Origin: Liolophura sinensis
Taxonomy: Eukaryota > Mollusca > Polyplacophora > Chitonida > Chitonidae
Assembly (NCBI RefSeq): GCF_032854445.1
Contig: NC_088300.1
Span: 30,301,608 to 30,365,607 of the forward strand
Direction of reading: 5' to 3'
Length of the DNA stretch: 64,000 nt
Both the position numbers and the translations under genes were made by a program. The notes below the pieces were generated by a model. The model saw nothing but the letters and a program-made list of their open reading frames with translations, searched no databases and was not told the origin of the DNA. Below, piece by piece: positions 12,993 through 23,820 of this stretch; positions within the stretch are counted from its first letter, which is position 1; each line of letters starts with the position of its first letter.

Positions 12993-13037
12993 TAATAAAT
13001 CGTAGTGAACATCACTGCCTTTGTTTTTTACCTAATT

Positions 13038-13212
13038 GAGCTTGAGCCATGGTGCTAGGGGGGGCGTGGAAATTGCTACCATTTATGCATTTACATGTAC
13101 AGTTGGAATAAAACCCTGACTGAAGTAAACTGACCAGACGCCGTACTTCGCCAGGTACGTGTGACCATTTGCCAGCTATCACACTGTCGTCGCAACTGAA
13201 AAATCCACGTTC
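13038..13212 (+). repeat. R3 interspersed repeat, second nearby copy
   Basis: The same order of blocks as the copy 270 bases upstream, for example GAGCCATGGTGCTAGGGGG, TGAAGTAAACTGACCAGACG and CACACTGTCGTCGCAACTG. The pair may be a tandem duplication of the element with its flank. Confidence 0.75.
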
Positions 13213-13769
13213 AAGATAGGTAGACCAGGCGCTCATGGTAACATAAAGGCGATACTGGTTACCGTCATGAATTCTTCAATCCATAAGCCACAAACACCAA
13301 AATGCTTGACAGATGAATTCAAAACAACAACCAACTCAATCAGTCAACTTTGGCTTCAAGATCCCAAACGTCCTTATTGTGTTGCAATCAGAAGACAACA
13401 GTATGTTTTTGATTTGGAAAAACTGATGCATTTTCAGCATCAGTTCTCTGAATAGTTGGATTGTAAGACTGGGTGATTCTGGCATTCTGGCAGCATTATG
13501 GTCGAGGCCAGACTATATGAATACACTGTCATAATGTTACGAAAATGTCAAAAGTTCAAATTCCAGTGCAGATACATTGAAAGAGGACAATTAGTCTGGA
13601 ATATTGTGATAAGACACTATCAGCTGATTCAGCCAAAGATTTTATTACGACAAATGTCAACCCTGACGCACAAATGAAGTATAGATTCAGTTATGTAGCC
13701 TTGTAGATGAGTGAGCCGACCAGTGTTATTTTATATGTCTTTTCTTTAGCTAGTGAAGACTTCTGCTGG

Positions 13770-13889
13770 AATCTATTTATTTATTTGACTGGTGGTTTAC
13801 GCCTTACTCAAGAATATTTCACTTATACGTCGGCGTCCAGCATTATGGTGGGAGGAAACCGGACAGAGCCTGGGGGAAACCCACGACCT
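13770..13889 (-). mobile_element. SINE1, 5'-truncated
   Basis: TTTATTTGACTGGTGGTTTA, then CTCAAGAATATTTCACTTAT and GGTGGGAGGAAACCGGACAG on the plus strand; ends at the CCCACGACC block. Confidence 0.85.
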
Positions 13890-14317
13890 AAGACCTAACC
13901 CATGAATCTAAGAAAAAAAACAGGGCTATGTCATTTTTTCGCACTTAAATTCATGTGATTTTTCGACCTGACAATGTTTTGCTAACGATATGCCGTAGCC
14001 TCCATTCCCACTTAGGAGCGACAAACCTCTAGGTTGTACAACCAGCAATAAATGGTTCACATCCAAAGGGGACTGTGTTGACACGCTGCTGATGTAGAAA
14101 GAAAAGTTCTACTCCAACCCATGTTTCATTTAGTATCGCCCGTCGGTATTTGAAAGCGGATAAAACAAAATAGAAAATTTGGCTAAGGAATGTTTGGCGT
14201 GAGCATCATTCTCAAGCAATTCTGACTCCAGGTATTAGCGTGTTTGAGCAACAATATACCTGGGGATATTGGCACAGTGTTTTTTACGTGTGATGATTCC
14301 CTCCAGGGCATAGTTTC

Positions 14318-14430
14318 ACAAAGTGGAATATTTTGTACTATTACCGTACCAATGTCCTATTTGTGCTACTGTACGACATCTATGTGAAAGTGGGCCCTGG
14401 TTCTGACCAATTTACGTCTCACTTCACCCA
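14318..14430 (+). repeat. R8 repeat, copy 1
   Basis: Shares ordered blocks with 19060-19180: ATTACCGTACCAATGTCCTA (versus ATTACCTTACCATTGTCCTA), TGTGAAAGTGGGCCCTG and the ACGTCTCAC/CACCTCCCAC end. A two-copy family in this window; nature unknown. Confidence 0.55.
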
Positions 14431-14440
14431 ACACCCGTCA

Positions 14441-14483
14441 TTTTTTCGTGTTGACGGTGTAAAACACCATTCAAATAAATAAA
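14441..14483 (+). mobile_element. SINE1, minimal 3' fragment
   Basis: Only the last ~35 bases of the family remain: GACGGTGTAAAACACCATTC followed by AAATAAATAAA. Confidence 0.6.
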
Positions 14484-15707
14484 CTGAAACTGCAATCAAG
14501 AGCATGATTTTGCTCCATTCATCTCGCCTGTATGTTTTCTGGAAAATCGTGCAGCGATTTTGGATGGAAGCACATTTATCTCCCATCGCAACTTGATAAA
14601 ACGTATTAACTATCTCAGTTATCTGTAAATTAACTCTGTAATTGGTAGAAAGTTATAAAAAAAAACAGAAAAAGAAATGTAAACGATGTGTGTTATTAAA
14701 GAAAAGTGCTGCATACGACACAACATTACAGACAATCGTAGATCTGTCGTGAGTGCATTTAATAAAAGTTTTAAATTCTGCCGTGAACGACATCTCCCAG
14801 TAATTTGATTTGCAGCATGTAACTAGGATTAGAGGCATTAAGCTGAGTAAAAGATTTATGAAGAAAATGAGATGGCATTTGCCATTACCTTCCCATTGCT
14901 GTCCAGAGACAAAGTGTTGATAACTAATTTACGAGCTGCAGGATTTACGGTCTCGCTGGGGATCCGAGCGCTCTGGGATATAGAATGTCATTATAGGTAT
15001 ACTACTGTCCTTCACGTCACGGTTACTCGGATCCCTGCTCAATTACTGCCCTTTATCAGCACGTTGCCTGGTGCTGCTGCCAGCGAGGTGAAAAGCGATT
15101 TATGAAAATGGGTGGTCAGCAGATCTAATTTTATATTTCTCATTTTGTTTTTGAGATAGCATTGCTTTGAGGGGTCATTGCTGCTACACCAGCTAATACG
15201 TCTTCATCACCTGCAATTATTTCCCCGCCATATTTGACCTCCTCGATAGCCTGTTGCCCGGACATTCAACACAAGTCGGCGATAAGTCAAGGATCTGCAG
15301 CCAGAGAGCATTTGATTGATGGGTTGGTCTTTTTTCAAAATTGATTCTTTTAGTTAATAATAATATCTCCTGCCCGGGGAAAAAGAACCCGTAAACACTT
15401 CCGTGAGCTCATGTTCAGCGATTTACCTGCAGGTGTTCTTGTCATGAAGCTATATCTGTTCTTACCCGGTGTAAAATACATCCAAGCCATGGGCAGTTAA
15501 CGTTCTTTCCTTCATATCTTCGATACATGATTTAAACCTTTCCACAGCGGCCAGTGCACTACGAAAGACAACGGCTTATCATAGTTTAACAGTAATAGGT
15601 TTCGGACCACTGGAATTTATGGTGGTCTTGTACCAAACACGTATAGCGTAATGCAGCCGAAAGAGCTGGAATTAACACCACTGTCTTTTTTGCTTCAGTC
15701 TACTTAA
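14484..15707. other. No gene recognised; slightly GC-richer island at 14860-15320
   Basis: The island holds a 77-codon ATG frame (14872-15105) with no splice sites or recognisable domain, and is not called as a gene. It could be conserved non-coding sequence, which only cross-species alignment would show. Confidence 0.35.
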
Positions 15708-15860
15708 ACCATGGCGCCGGGGTGCGTGTAAGAAGCTATATGTACCATTTCAACATTTACATGAACAGAATAAGACCTTTATCACAATGTCGTCGGGGCT
15801 GTGGTTTTACTCGCCCTACTGTAGTCTTTACTGTGCAGTGACGCACTTCACGCTAGTCCA
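15708..15860 (+). repeat. R3 interspersed repeat, diverged
   Basis: Contains CCATGGCGCCGGGGTGCGTG, AACATTTACATGAACAGAAT, CACAATGTCGTCGGGGCTG and a final CAGTGACG, in R3 order, with the central third deleted. Confidence 0.6.
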
Positions 15861-16105
15861 CCACTGTGCGAAAACCGTTCCATGATTGTACTCTGATGAC
15901 CACTTATACGCTGAGAAATAGAAGCTGTCAGTTTACCTGCATGATACTGGAAACTTTTCAGGAGTGCAAAGCGTCCACGAAAGTTGAACAGAAGGCAAAC
16001 TACAAACTAACAGTGGTAAACTGTGCTCTTTGAGGTGATCTGGAAAAATTCATATCACCTTTAAATGCAGAAAGTCAATTTATAAACGGATTGACTGACT
16101 GACTG

Positions 16106-16178
16106 ATTAGTTGATTGATTGATTTGTTGCTGTACAACGCCATATTCAACAATTTCTCATCTGCACGATGGCGGTCAG
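16106..16178 (-). mobile_element. Possible SINE1 remnant
   Basis: TTGATTGATTGATTTGTTGC, then ACAACGCCATATTCAACAAT and CGATGGCGGTCAGCA follow the SINE1 3' end in order but with many changes. Confidence 0.45.
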
Positions 16179-17694
16179 CAGTGGTGTTACTTCCAGTACA
16201 TCAGGTGTTACTGGGAAGACAAGTGGTTTTTGAGGGGTATTACATATATACTGCACAAAAGACCCTGAACCCGCCGTCGATTGCTTATTGGCCAAGACAC
16301 CTACACGACCGCTGGGGAAACTGTTGCCTGTCTTACCAAATATTGTGGTGGATCCAGTGTAATGGCTCGTAAATACGCATGACTTAAGAGTTCAGACAAA
16401 GATGGCTTCTTAAGCCGTTGACAGATAACTCGTAATGATAGAGAAGCTTTTTCCTTAATGATCTCAATATCGTTCTAAATGAAGTTGCTTAGTATTCGAA
16501 TTGCAGGGGAGGCTTATCTTTTTTTCTTTGTTTTACTGTCTGCACAGGGTATTTTTTCTCAACATATGATTACTTTACTTCAGGCTTACATGTTGAACCC
16601 TTATCAATCTCAGCAATGTCGAGTCTGCTTAGTCTGGATGAAATGTGTTAATTCCTGTATAAGTCTTCCAAGAGGCCTCTATCTGACATTCCGTATGTTG
16701 GGGAGTTGTTGAAATAGAGCACGGTGTGATTTGCTTTTCCAACACCCTCCGGACACCAGGACACATCTTATCAATGCCAGTTGATTTTTGTACACGTTTG
16801 CTTCCATCTGTAGGGAAGGTTTGGCAAAAGTAAGAAAAATATCAATACAATACATTTACGAATTACCGACTGAGAGAAACCTTTTGGATAAACACATTTG
16901 TCCGAATATTTGAAGACGTCTGAAGAATTGCAATAAATGTAGTGGTTAACATGTATGAAGAAAGAAAGGGTTATTTATTCAAAATGTGACAGGAAAGGAT
17001 CGATGTCGCCTTTGATATAATGCAGAGATTATGAATCGATAGTGCAAGTATCCTAAAGGATACATGAAAAGTATTTTAAAACGAAGATCTATGGTTTTAA
17101 AGAAAATGAAAGGAAAACATGGCAAAATAATCAGAATTCTTTTATATATTTTGTATTTCTTAATACTGTACACGTAACAGTACAGATTTATTCTGTTATG
17201 AAAACGGTTATTGCAATATTGTATATTATAAGTCAATATAGTTTTTATTAGTATAAGCCTCCAATGAAGTTTGAGAAGTACAGACAGGCCCCTTCCAGAT
17301 AAAGAAGACAGATTAATGTTCTGTCCAGGTTCTGTCTAGGTCTCAGCTGGTTTGATTTTTCTTTGCGTTTGAAGTACCGCCGCTATTATTAATAGTAAAT
17401 TAACAGCAACTGTTAATAATAATTAACATTGCATCTATACAGCACAGAGGATCAATGTTGATTAGTTAGAATATGTCATTTTTACAAACCAGTAATTAAT
17501 CAACCCCGTCAGTTTCATGTTCTCTCTTAGCGTCGCGAGACGTAGATTATACTGTATTGTCAGTTGCGATTTATTGCGGAATTGGTGCAAATTGAAGTAT
17601 ATGCTTTACTCGATAACAAAATTCTTTGTTACCCCATTGTGGTTATGTTAAGCCACATAGTAAACTGCTTATGCTGATTCTGTATAAAAAAAGG
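16179..17694. other. No gene recognised
   Basis: AT-rich; open frames under 90 codons, none supported. Confidence 0.5.
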
Positions 17695-17819
17695 AAGGTA
17701 ATATATTTATTTATTTTATTTGATTGATCTTTTACGCCGGACTCAAGACTATTCACTCCTGCGACAGTGGTCAGCATTGTGGTGGGAGGAAACCAGACAG
17801 AGCCCGGGGCAAGGTAATA
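17695..17819 (-). mobile_element. SINE1, 5'-truncated, with 9-bp target-site duplication
   Basis: The body (17704-17810, minus strand) keeps the tail, the GTCAGCATTGTGGTGGGAGG block and AGAGCCCGGGG. AAGGTAATA flanks it exactly at 17695-17703 and 17811-17819. Confidence 0.85.
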
Positions 17820-19059
17820 ACGAGAGGTTCTGTACATATTGTACCCTTTGTATTAGGCAAGCATCAGTGACGCCATAACTGTATTCCACGCTTTTTTAGT
17901 AGCAGATATTAACTCTGAAAAGGAAAGGTACGCTCGCGCCTGCACCACATCGAGTTGTAACGGTGTCACCAATGTTAATTGACCTCTGCAAAAGTCTCCT
18001 TGTTCGCCTCTACTAAAGTCACCTTAGTATTCAAGGCTGTCTGTTAACTCGATACCACGTCTATAACAATCATGACTTGAATCTATAACTGTTTCAGGTT
18101 ACCGAAAAAGATCTATACTGCCATCCAGCCAAAAGTCAATTTTCTTCACACTAACTTGCAAGGTTGTAACCCCATCGTCGTCACGCTATCGTGTCGTCTT
18201 GATTGAATTTCTAGATAAAACAAAATTGACGTTACTGCGTTAAGTAGCTAACCTGATTTATTGACATTTTGTCTCGAAGTTACTGTGGGGCTTCAACTTA
18301 ACTTAATGCCTCTTGACAACCGCCTCGCTATATATCACAAATTGACCGTGGAAATTTATCGGCACGTAACTGATCGGATCGAAATGCCTGAATGGATTTT
18401 GATAACTAGCCGTGTCAGTCATGAGCACCATACAGTCTCAACGGTACTTCATGTTTTCGTACAGAACTCCATAAGTCATCATATAGAGTGTTCTTTTTTC
18501 CACTCAGACAAAGATGGCCATTTTTGACTGATCACCATAAAAGCAGTCTCATCAAAAATATTGAACTAGGACTGTGTTAACTCAATACAAGGAAATAGCC
18601 GGTATTGGCCGAGAGTTCCAGGCTTTGTCAGGTCAGAATATTAGCCCTTGAGAAATAACGTGGTCACAGGCTTGCGTCAGACAGCGATTCGGGTGATTGC
18701 CTAGAGGCGATGGTTTCTTGTATTCTCGTAGAATCTTGTCCGTCACGCGTTTCTGGAAAGGCGTCTAGCGGATAGTCTGGTAGCTGAACTGGGGTTTTAC
18801 GTCGTGAGCTGTTAGACAGTTAAGAATACAACAACAACACGCATATGACGCCATTGAACTATAAATGGTTTTCGTCCAATGCACAAAATTTTTACGTAGC
18901 CAATTTTCCCCACGTCAGCTTGTATACGTACGAAAACAGGAAGATGTATCAGTCCAGTTCAAGCGGCAGAGAGCCAATTTGTAAGGAGCAATGGGTATGT
19001 TATTGTAGGATCAGAAACATTTTCTGACAGTGGCGTTCAGCACTTTCTATTGTACATTT
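17820..19059. other. No gene recognised
   Basis: No repeat seen elsewhere in the window and no supportable exon. Confidence 0.45.
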
Positions 19060-19180
19060 GTCGTGCGATATTTTGTTTGTCATAATTACCTTACCATTGT
19101 CCTATATGTGCGAATATCGTACGTGTACGGCATCTCTGTGAAAGTGGGCTCTGAACTCTGGCTCACCTCCCACACACATG
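19060..19180 (+). repeat. R8 repeat, copy 2
   Basis: Partner of 14318-14430, with the same block order. Confidence 0.55.
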
Positions 19181-19221
19181 ACCTCTCAGAAAATATACAC
19201 CCGAAAGATAATTCAAACTAA

Positions 19222-19470
19222 GGGAGCAGATCGTGGCAGAGTGATTTAAAGGGTTTTCTTCATCCGCTCGAGGACACAGGAGTTGGGTCAGTTCCACTCT
19301 CGGACAGGGAATCGTTTATCTTACCCCGGTACCCCTAGTGTGACAGACCTGTAAATATTAAGGTTCATCGCTCGAAAATTCATGTACATTTTCAGGAGCT
19401 CATACACTTGTTTTAAGACATCGTTCAAGAGTCTCCGAAAGAATGTTTAAAGCGACATTAAACCCTACGT
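19222..19470 (+). mobile_element. SINE2-like, strongly diverged
   Basis: CGTGGCAGAGTGATTTAAAG resembles an A box and GGGTCAGTTCCACTC a B box. It closes with AAGCGACATTAAACCCTAC, close to the SINE2 tail. The middle is too diverged to be certain. Confidence 0.45.
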
Positions 19471-19568
19471 AATCAAACAAACGTATCGTACAAATATTAT
19501 ATTCAGCTTAACTTCTGATTTCCAGTATTTTACCTTTACTTATTTGATCATCGAATGCACAATTATCA

Positions 19569-19867
19569 CTTTCTCACATTATTTTTTTTTTTTTTTTTTT
19601 TTGATTGTTGTTTTACGCCGTACTCAAGAATATTTCACTTATACGACGGCGGTCAGCATTATTTTAGGTGGAAACCGGGCAGAGCCCGGGGGAAACCCAC
19701 GACCATCCGCAGGTTGCTGACAGATCTTCCCTCGTACGGCCGGAGAGGAAGCCAGCATGAGCTGGTCTTGAGCTCACAGCGACCGCATTGGTGAGAGGTT
19801 TCTGGGTCACTACGCTGCGCTAGCGCGCTAACCGACTGAGCCACGGAGGCCCCCTTTCTCACATTAT
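19569..19867 (-). mobile_element. SINE1, full length, with 14-bp target-site duplication
   Basis: Body 19583-19853 on the minus strand: head GGGGCCTCCGTGGCTCAGTC with an intact A-box region, a pol III B-box region degraded by a lost stretch, the complete body, and a pure A tail of about 21 residues (seen as T on the plus strand). CTTTCTCACATTAT flanks it exactly at 19569-19582 and 19854-19867. The pure tail and exact duplication make this the youngest-looking insertion here. Confidence 0.95.
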
Positions 19868-20579
19868 CATTTCTTTATCGGTCTATTTATGTGATAGTTG
19901 TCTTATGTCATACTCCAGAATTTTACTTTTATTCACATGATTATGTTACACAGTTACAAAACTGGGTAAAAATTGCCCATATCTTTAAACCATTCAGGTG
20001 TTATGTACCACAGACCATGCATCGATGTTCTAATCGTTGTCCTAAACTGATATCTTCCTTTCTGAGCCACAAACTGCAGCAAAAAATGTGTTTCCTTAGC
20101 TCCTGGGTTTGAATTAAAGATACATACCTAACAAAACCTGCTGTTACATAAGACCTTTCCCTACTAAGATCATAAATTGTGGTGCATGTTTTTCTTACTG
20201 TAAGTTGATACATTCCTCGTATGTTAGGCATGTCTGTACTCACAAATATCTTGAAAAGACAAGTATGGAAGTGATACTGTGTCATTATCCCCACGCAACC
20301 CCGCAGACCAAATACCCAGGCATAAGGATTCTCGGGATTTCCTTCACATTTTATGCGCTGAGATGCTTCCAAAGTACCTGCATGTTGTAACCCTCTTGAC
20401 GGAGGGTTGATGAATAGCTTGAGTATTAACTCGGAATAATGGTTTAAGCTGATCCGTGCTGAAGTGAATAAAGTTTTGGGGGAAATATTTGCTGATCAAT
20501 CATGTGAACATAAAAGTGGTATTTGATAACGATGAAACCCTTCCTCAGTGTATCTCTTCTCCTTTTCATTTCCGTACAG
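19868..20579. other. Region upstream of the receptor exon; presumed end of a 5' intron
   Basis: Ends in the strong acceptor at 20579. No recognisable upstream exon or core promoter in this stretch; open frames on both strands are unsupported. Confidence 0.4.
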
Positions 20580-20801
20580 GTAGCAAATCAGGCGACGATT
20601 AACCCGGCCGCTTGAATGCTCGTGGAATGACTTGATGCCGACGTGCTATGAATGGGGAAGTCTCTTCCAATCGGTTGAGGGAGTTGCTGTAGAGAGGCGG
20701 GACCCGGATGGTGATCAATAGTATTTAATACCCATCCATGAAAGCGCGTGGCTTACACCAGTCAGACCCGAGCTACCGTCAAAATCTCGGCGGCGTCCAC
20801 A
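20580..20801 (+). promoter_or_regulatory. Probable 5' UTR part of receptor exon 1, with seven upstream ATGs
   Basis: The tract TCTCTTCTCCTTTTCATTTCCGTACAG ending at 20579 (quoted as two pieces: TCTCTTCTCC and TTTTCATTTCCGTACAG) is a strong splice acceptor, so the coding exon probably begins at 20580 and is preceded by an untranslated exon that I cannot locate. Upstream ATGs lie at 20616, 20627, 20635, 20648, 20652, 20708 and 20738. The first six open frames of 2-28 codons; the last runs 88 codons and overlaps the receptor start in another frame. Alternatively, transcription starts within this stretch: TATTTAATA at 20722 is TATA-like and would skip the first six ATGs. Which of the two applies cannot be settled from sequence. 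Confidence 0.55.
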
Positions 20802-21253
20802 ATGGAGACAAGCACAGGATCGGACGGCTTTCGGATGACAACATACCTCTTCAACATATCTATGAATTCCAGTGTTACAGACGGAGATGTGGATCTGTGC
20901 GTCAAAAACAGTTTCAGAGGGAGGGATTTCACTCAGATTCCAGCGGTGGCTTACGCTCTCGTTGTTATTTATTGTGCTGTGATAGTGATGTCTGTGTTTG
21001 GTAACTTCATCGTCATTTGGACAGTTTGGAGAAATAAGCACATGCACACCGTGACGAATTACTACATTGTTAACCTGGCCGTTTGTGACTTCCTCGTGTC
21101 TTCGTTCGTAATGCCGCTAAAGTTACTGGAGTACACAGCACCTTGTCACTGGCACGTGTTCCACATTGACGCCGTCTGCTCCTTTCAATACTACCTTCTG
21201 CCTGTCTTTGTTTTCGCCAGCGTGTTCACTCTCGTCGCTATTTCACTTGAAAG
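20802..21253 (+). CDS. Class A GPCR, coding exon 1 (N-terminus to TM3)
   Basis: This exon encodes residues 1-151 of a 426-residue seven-transmembrane receptor expected in the plasma membrane, where it would couple an extracellular ligand to G proteins. The start is the first in-frame ATG after a stop codon at 20739; its context (ACAATGG) is good. The extracellular N-terminus has no clear signal peptide but two N-glycosylation sites (N18, N22). TM1 (about 47-73) has the GN pair at G67-N68. TM2 (82-108) has the LAVCD motif with D96. TM3 (122-153) starts with the disulphide Cys C126 and ends in an ERY version of the DRY motif. The position equivalent to the amine-binding Asp3.32 is Leu133, which argues against an aminergic receptor. 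The exon ends inside the Arg151 codon (phase 2) at a GTGAGC donor. An intron within the DRY codon is a recurrent position in class A GPCR genes. Peptide-receptor identity is inferred; the ligand is unknown. Confidence 0.95.
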
Positions 21254-22883
21254 GTGAGCGAACCTTTTTTTGTTTTTTTTCATATTGATCTAAGTTGGTA
21301 AACATCGGAAAACATGTAGGAGAGCGTAAGCGTTTTAGAGTAAATTGATTATTATATTAAAACATTTGCATGACAGCATTTAAGTTCCTCAGACGTCTGT
21401 TCGCTTTAAAAACTCGATTAAGCTAATATACACGAACCTCCAGTTATTCTTGGCGTTAAATCGAAAATACAGGTTCTGCCCAAATAAATTTCTTCCCAAA
21501 CAAAAGTATTATCAGTCCATATGTAAAATGTTGATTCATGCGACATTTTCTCTATCGTTTTCTATATTTCTGAACCGATCGTTATTGGAAGTATTGGATG
21601 CCATTTAATATAGAGATTGATCATTATCAGTTAATATCCTGGTGAGATGGGCAAGAGCATTTTATATCGCAGCGCAGATGCCTTGTAGTGATCAAATAAA
21701 CTTTAGAAAACTGAGAGATAATGATGCTGGTAATTTTTAACGATTTGGTAAGAACATATCACAGTTCCTTACGTTCTTACTATATCGTGTTTGTATACAT
21801 AATAATGTATCTCAATAAGATTTTACCTTAAGGCAGAAGAGGTTGGGGATGTCGTCGCGAGTTCTAAATATGGTCATTAGTTGGCCATGCCAGTTCTGTA
21901 TAGTCTATTTAACTTTTTTGTACATACATCTTAATGCGGCGCCAATCTGTAATCCGTCATCGAACGATCACTATACATATATTGCACTACTCAACCAAGC
22001 ACACAATTTACACGAAGAGCAAATTTTGAAGTGGAATATTGTCATCAGTCAATATACAAATTTCCACAGCAGGAAAAAAATGCCTGTAACTCTGACAGGG
22101 AGCTCAGAGAAGCGGAACCATACATACATATCCATCTTCCACACTCTTCTTCGTCGGGAAGAGCATGGCAACAATATGCATTATTTCTAATTGAGCAATT
22201 ACTCAATACATTTACACGTCTTTCTGCATGGTTGCCTTGGCGAGGAATACTGTTGCTGGATTGCTGAACAAGAAGTTAAGCAGCCTGTGATTCATAATGT
22301 ATACTACTTCTTAACTGTGTCCACCTTTCAATGTAATAACGCACTGTGCTTCTGACTTAACTGACGATTTTGGCACAAAAGTGTGCCAGTACGTAAATTG
22401 TCATTATTCATCGACAGAATATACCGAAGTGCACGGATGTGGCCTTGTAACGTTTGTTACATCGTGTGTGCTGTGTGACAATTTTAATCAACGTCACAAG
22501 TTATTGCTGCTGCAAAAACTAGTGTGTCGAAGTTATTCCGTCAAACGCCTTTACTGTGAGTTTCTTAAGTTTTACAAAGAGTACAATTCTCTTCTAGGTA
22601 AATATAGACAGAGCTTTCAGAATCTCAGGCATTCAGCTTCATGATTGTGTCTAATTACACTCAACCCCGGGCTAGGGGATGTATATTCATTGTGTTGCAT
22701 GAGATAGATATATGAACAGTTGCAATCAACTTATTTACTAGCATGGTAGGCCTACACGATTTAAATACTGATTTCCCTCATTCGCCTAGAATATACTTTA
22801 AGCTTTCCAGCATCACTGAAAATTGTAGACTACATCTCGTTACACGATTACGTCATAATTTCGTATTTTATATACTTAATATA

Positions 22884-23315
22884 CTTCTTTAGTGGTTTGT
22901 GTTACATATCACTTTAGGAATCTATGCGTCGAAACAGACATTCGTATGGCAGCCGTTAACAAATAAGGACATTTCAGGCCAATAATCGCAAGGCCAATTC
23001 CCACAAACGACGTATAACACAAACCACCAAAGAACTATAAAAGTGTATAAGTACTAAGTAGGATGGGACCATGCAGAGAGAAGCAGTCAACACGTTTTCA
23101 ATGATGTTGGAAAGACGCAAGGTGTGTTCTTGGCGGCAGAGTGAAATCAGTATTCATATTGTTCATATCATAACTAGAATATCAGTTGTTGATAACAAAA
23201 TATGTATCTCAGTTGCGCTTTGATTGCATCTTTTCATATACCCAACGTGGTGATCTAATTCAACGCGATGAATATACAGCCTCTAACTCTGGGATAAGTG
23301 GCATTAGACCCAATC
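22884..23315. repeat. R5 dispersed repeat with short terminal-like inverted arms, copy 1
   Basis: TTCTTTAGTGGTTTGTGTTA near 22887 and TAACACAAACCACCAAAGAA near 23015 are inverted copies about 130 bases apart, like the ends of a small DNA transposon. Beyond the right arm, blocks such as TTTTCAATGATG, GCGCTTTGATTGCATC and CTGGGATAAGTGGCATTAGA recur in order in 32376-32765. The block ATGCGTCGAAACAGACATTC also appears inverted near 39190. Confidence 0.55.
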
Positions 23316-23721
23316 ATGAAGCAGAGCGCCAGAGATTCTAGACGTTCTGTCCATATTTTCTTACAAGAGAATTATACTACCTACTTTTGGAGTGTGTCGT
23401 GGATTCTCGCCTTTGGAATAACGATTCGTGGACACACTGATGACGAAGTATTCGTGTACCAGAAGACCACGGTCAGTTCATTTCAGATCAAACTTGCTGT
23501 TACGCGGGAAAAGGTATCAGATGAAATTAAAATTAAACCTTCTTTTGGTGACAGCTTGGTCTGTATGCCCCAAGCTCAGCACGCACTAACTATATCATTT
23601 TTTTAGAATAGCTTTGCTATTTTCAGTTATAAACAGTCAGTCAACTTAGAAATATCAGCCTATATCGATCAACATGGACGTGTATAAAACGCGGTGTAAA
23701 TATGTTATCAACTTGAGGGAC

Positions 23722-23820
23722 AGTGTCATATTCTACCACCACAAAGTGTCATATTCTACCACCACACAGTGTGACATTCTACCACCACACTATGATATTC
23801 TACCACCACTCAGTGTGATA
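23722..23820. repeat. 23-bp tandem repeat, about four copies
   Basis: Unit AGTGTCATATTCTACCACCA plus three bases; starts at 23722, 23745, 23768 and about 23790, with a partial fifth. Later units are slightly shorter. Confidence 0.9.

Noticed and set aside
20748-20801. Upstream extension of the receptor N-terminus from a GTG
   Set aside because: The in-frame stop at 20739 and the absence of an ATG before 20802 make the GTG start unlikely in a eukaryote; 20802 has a good start context.
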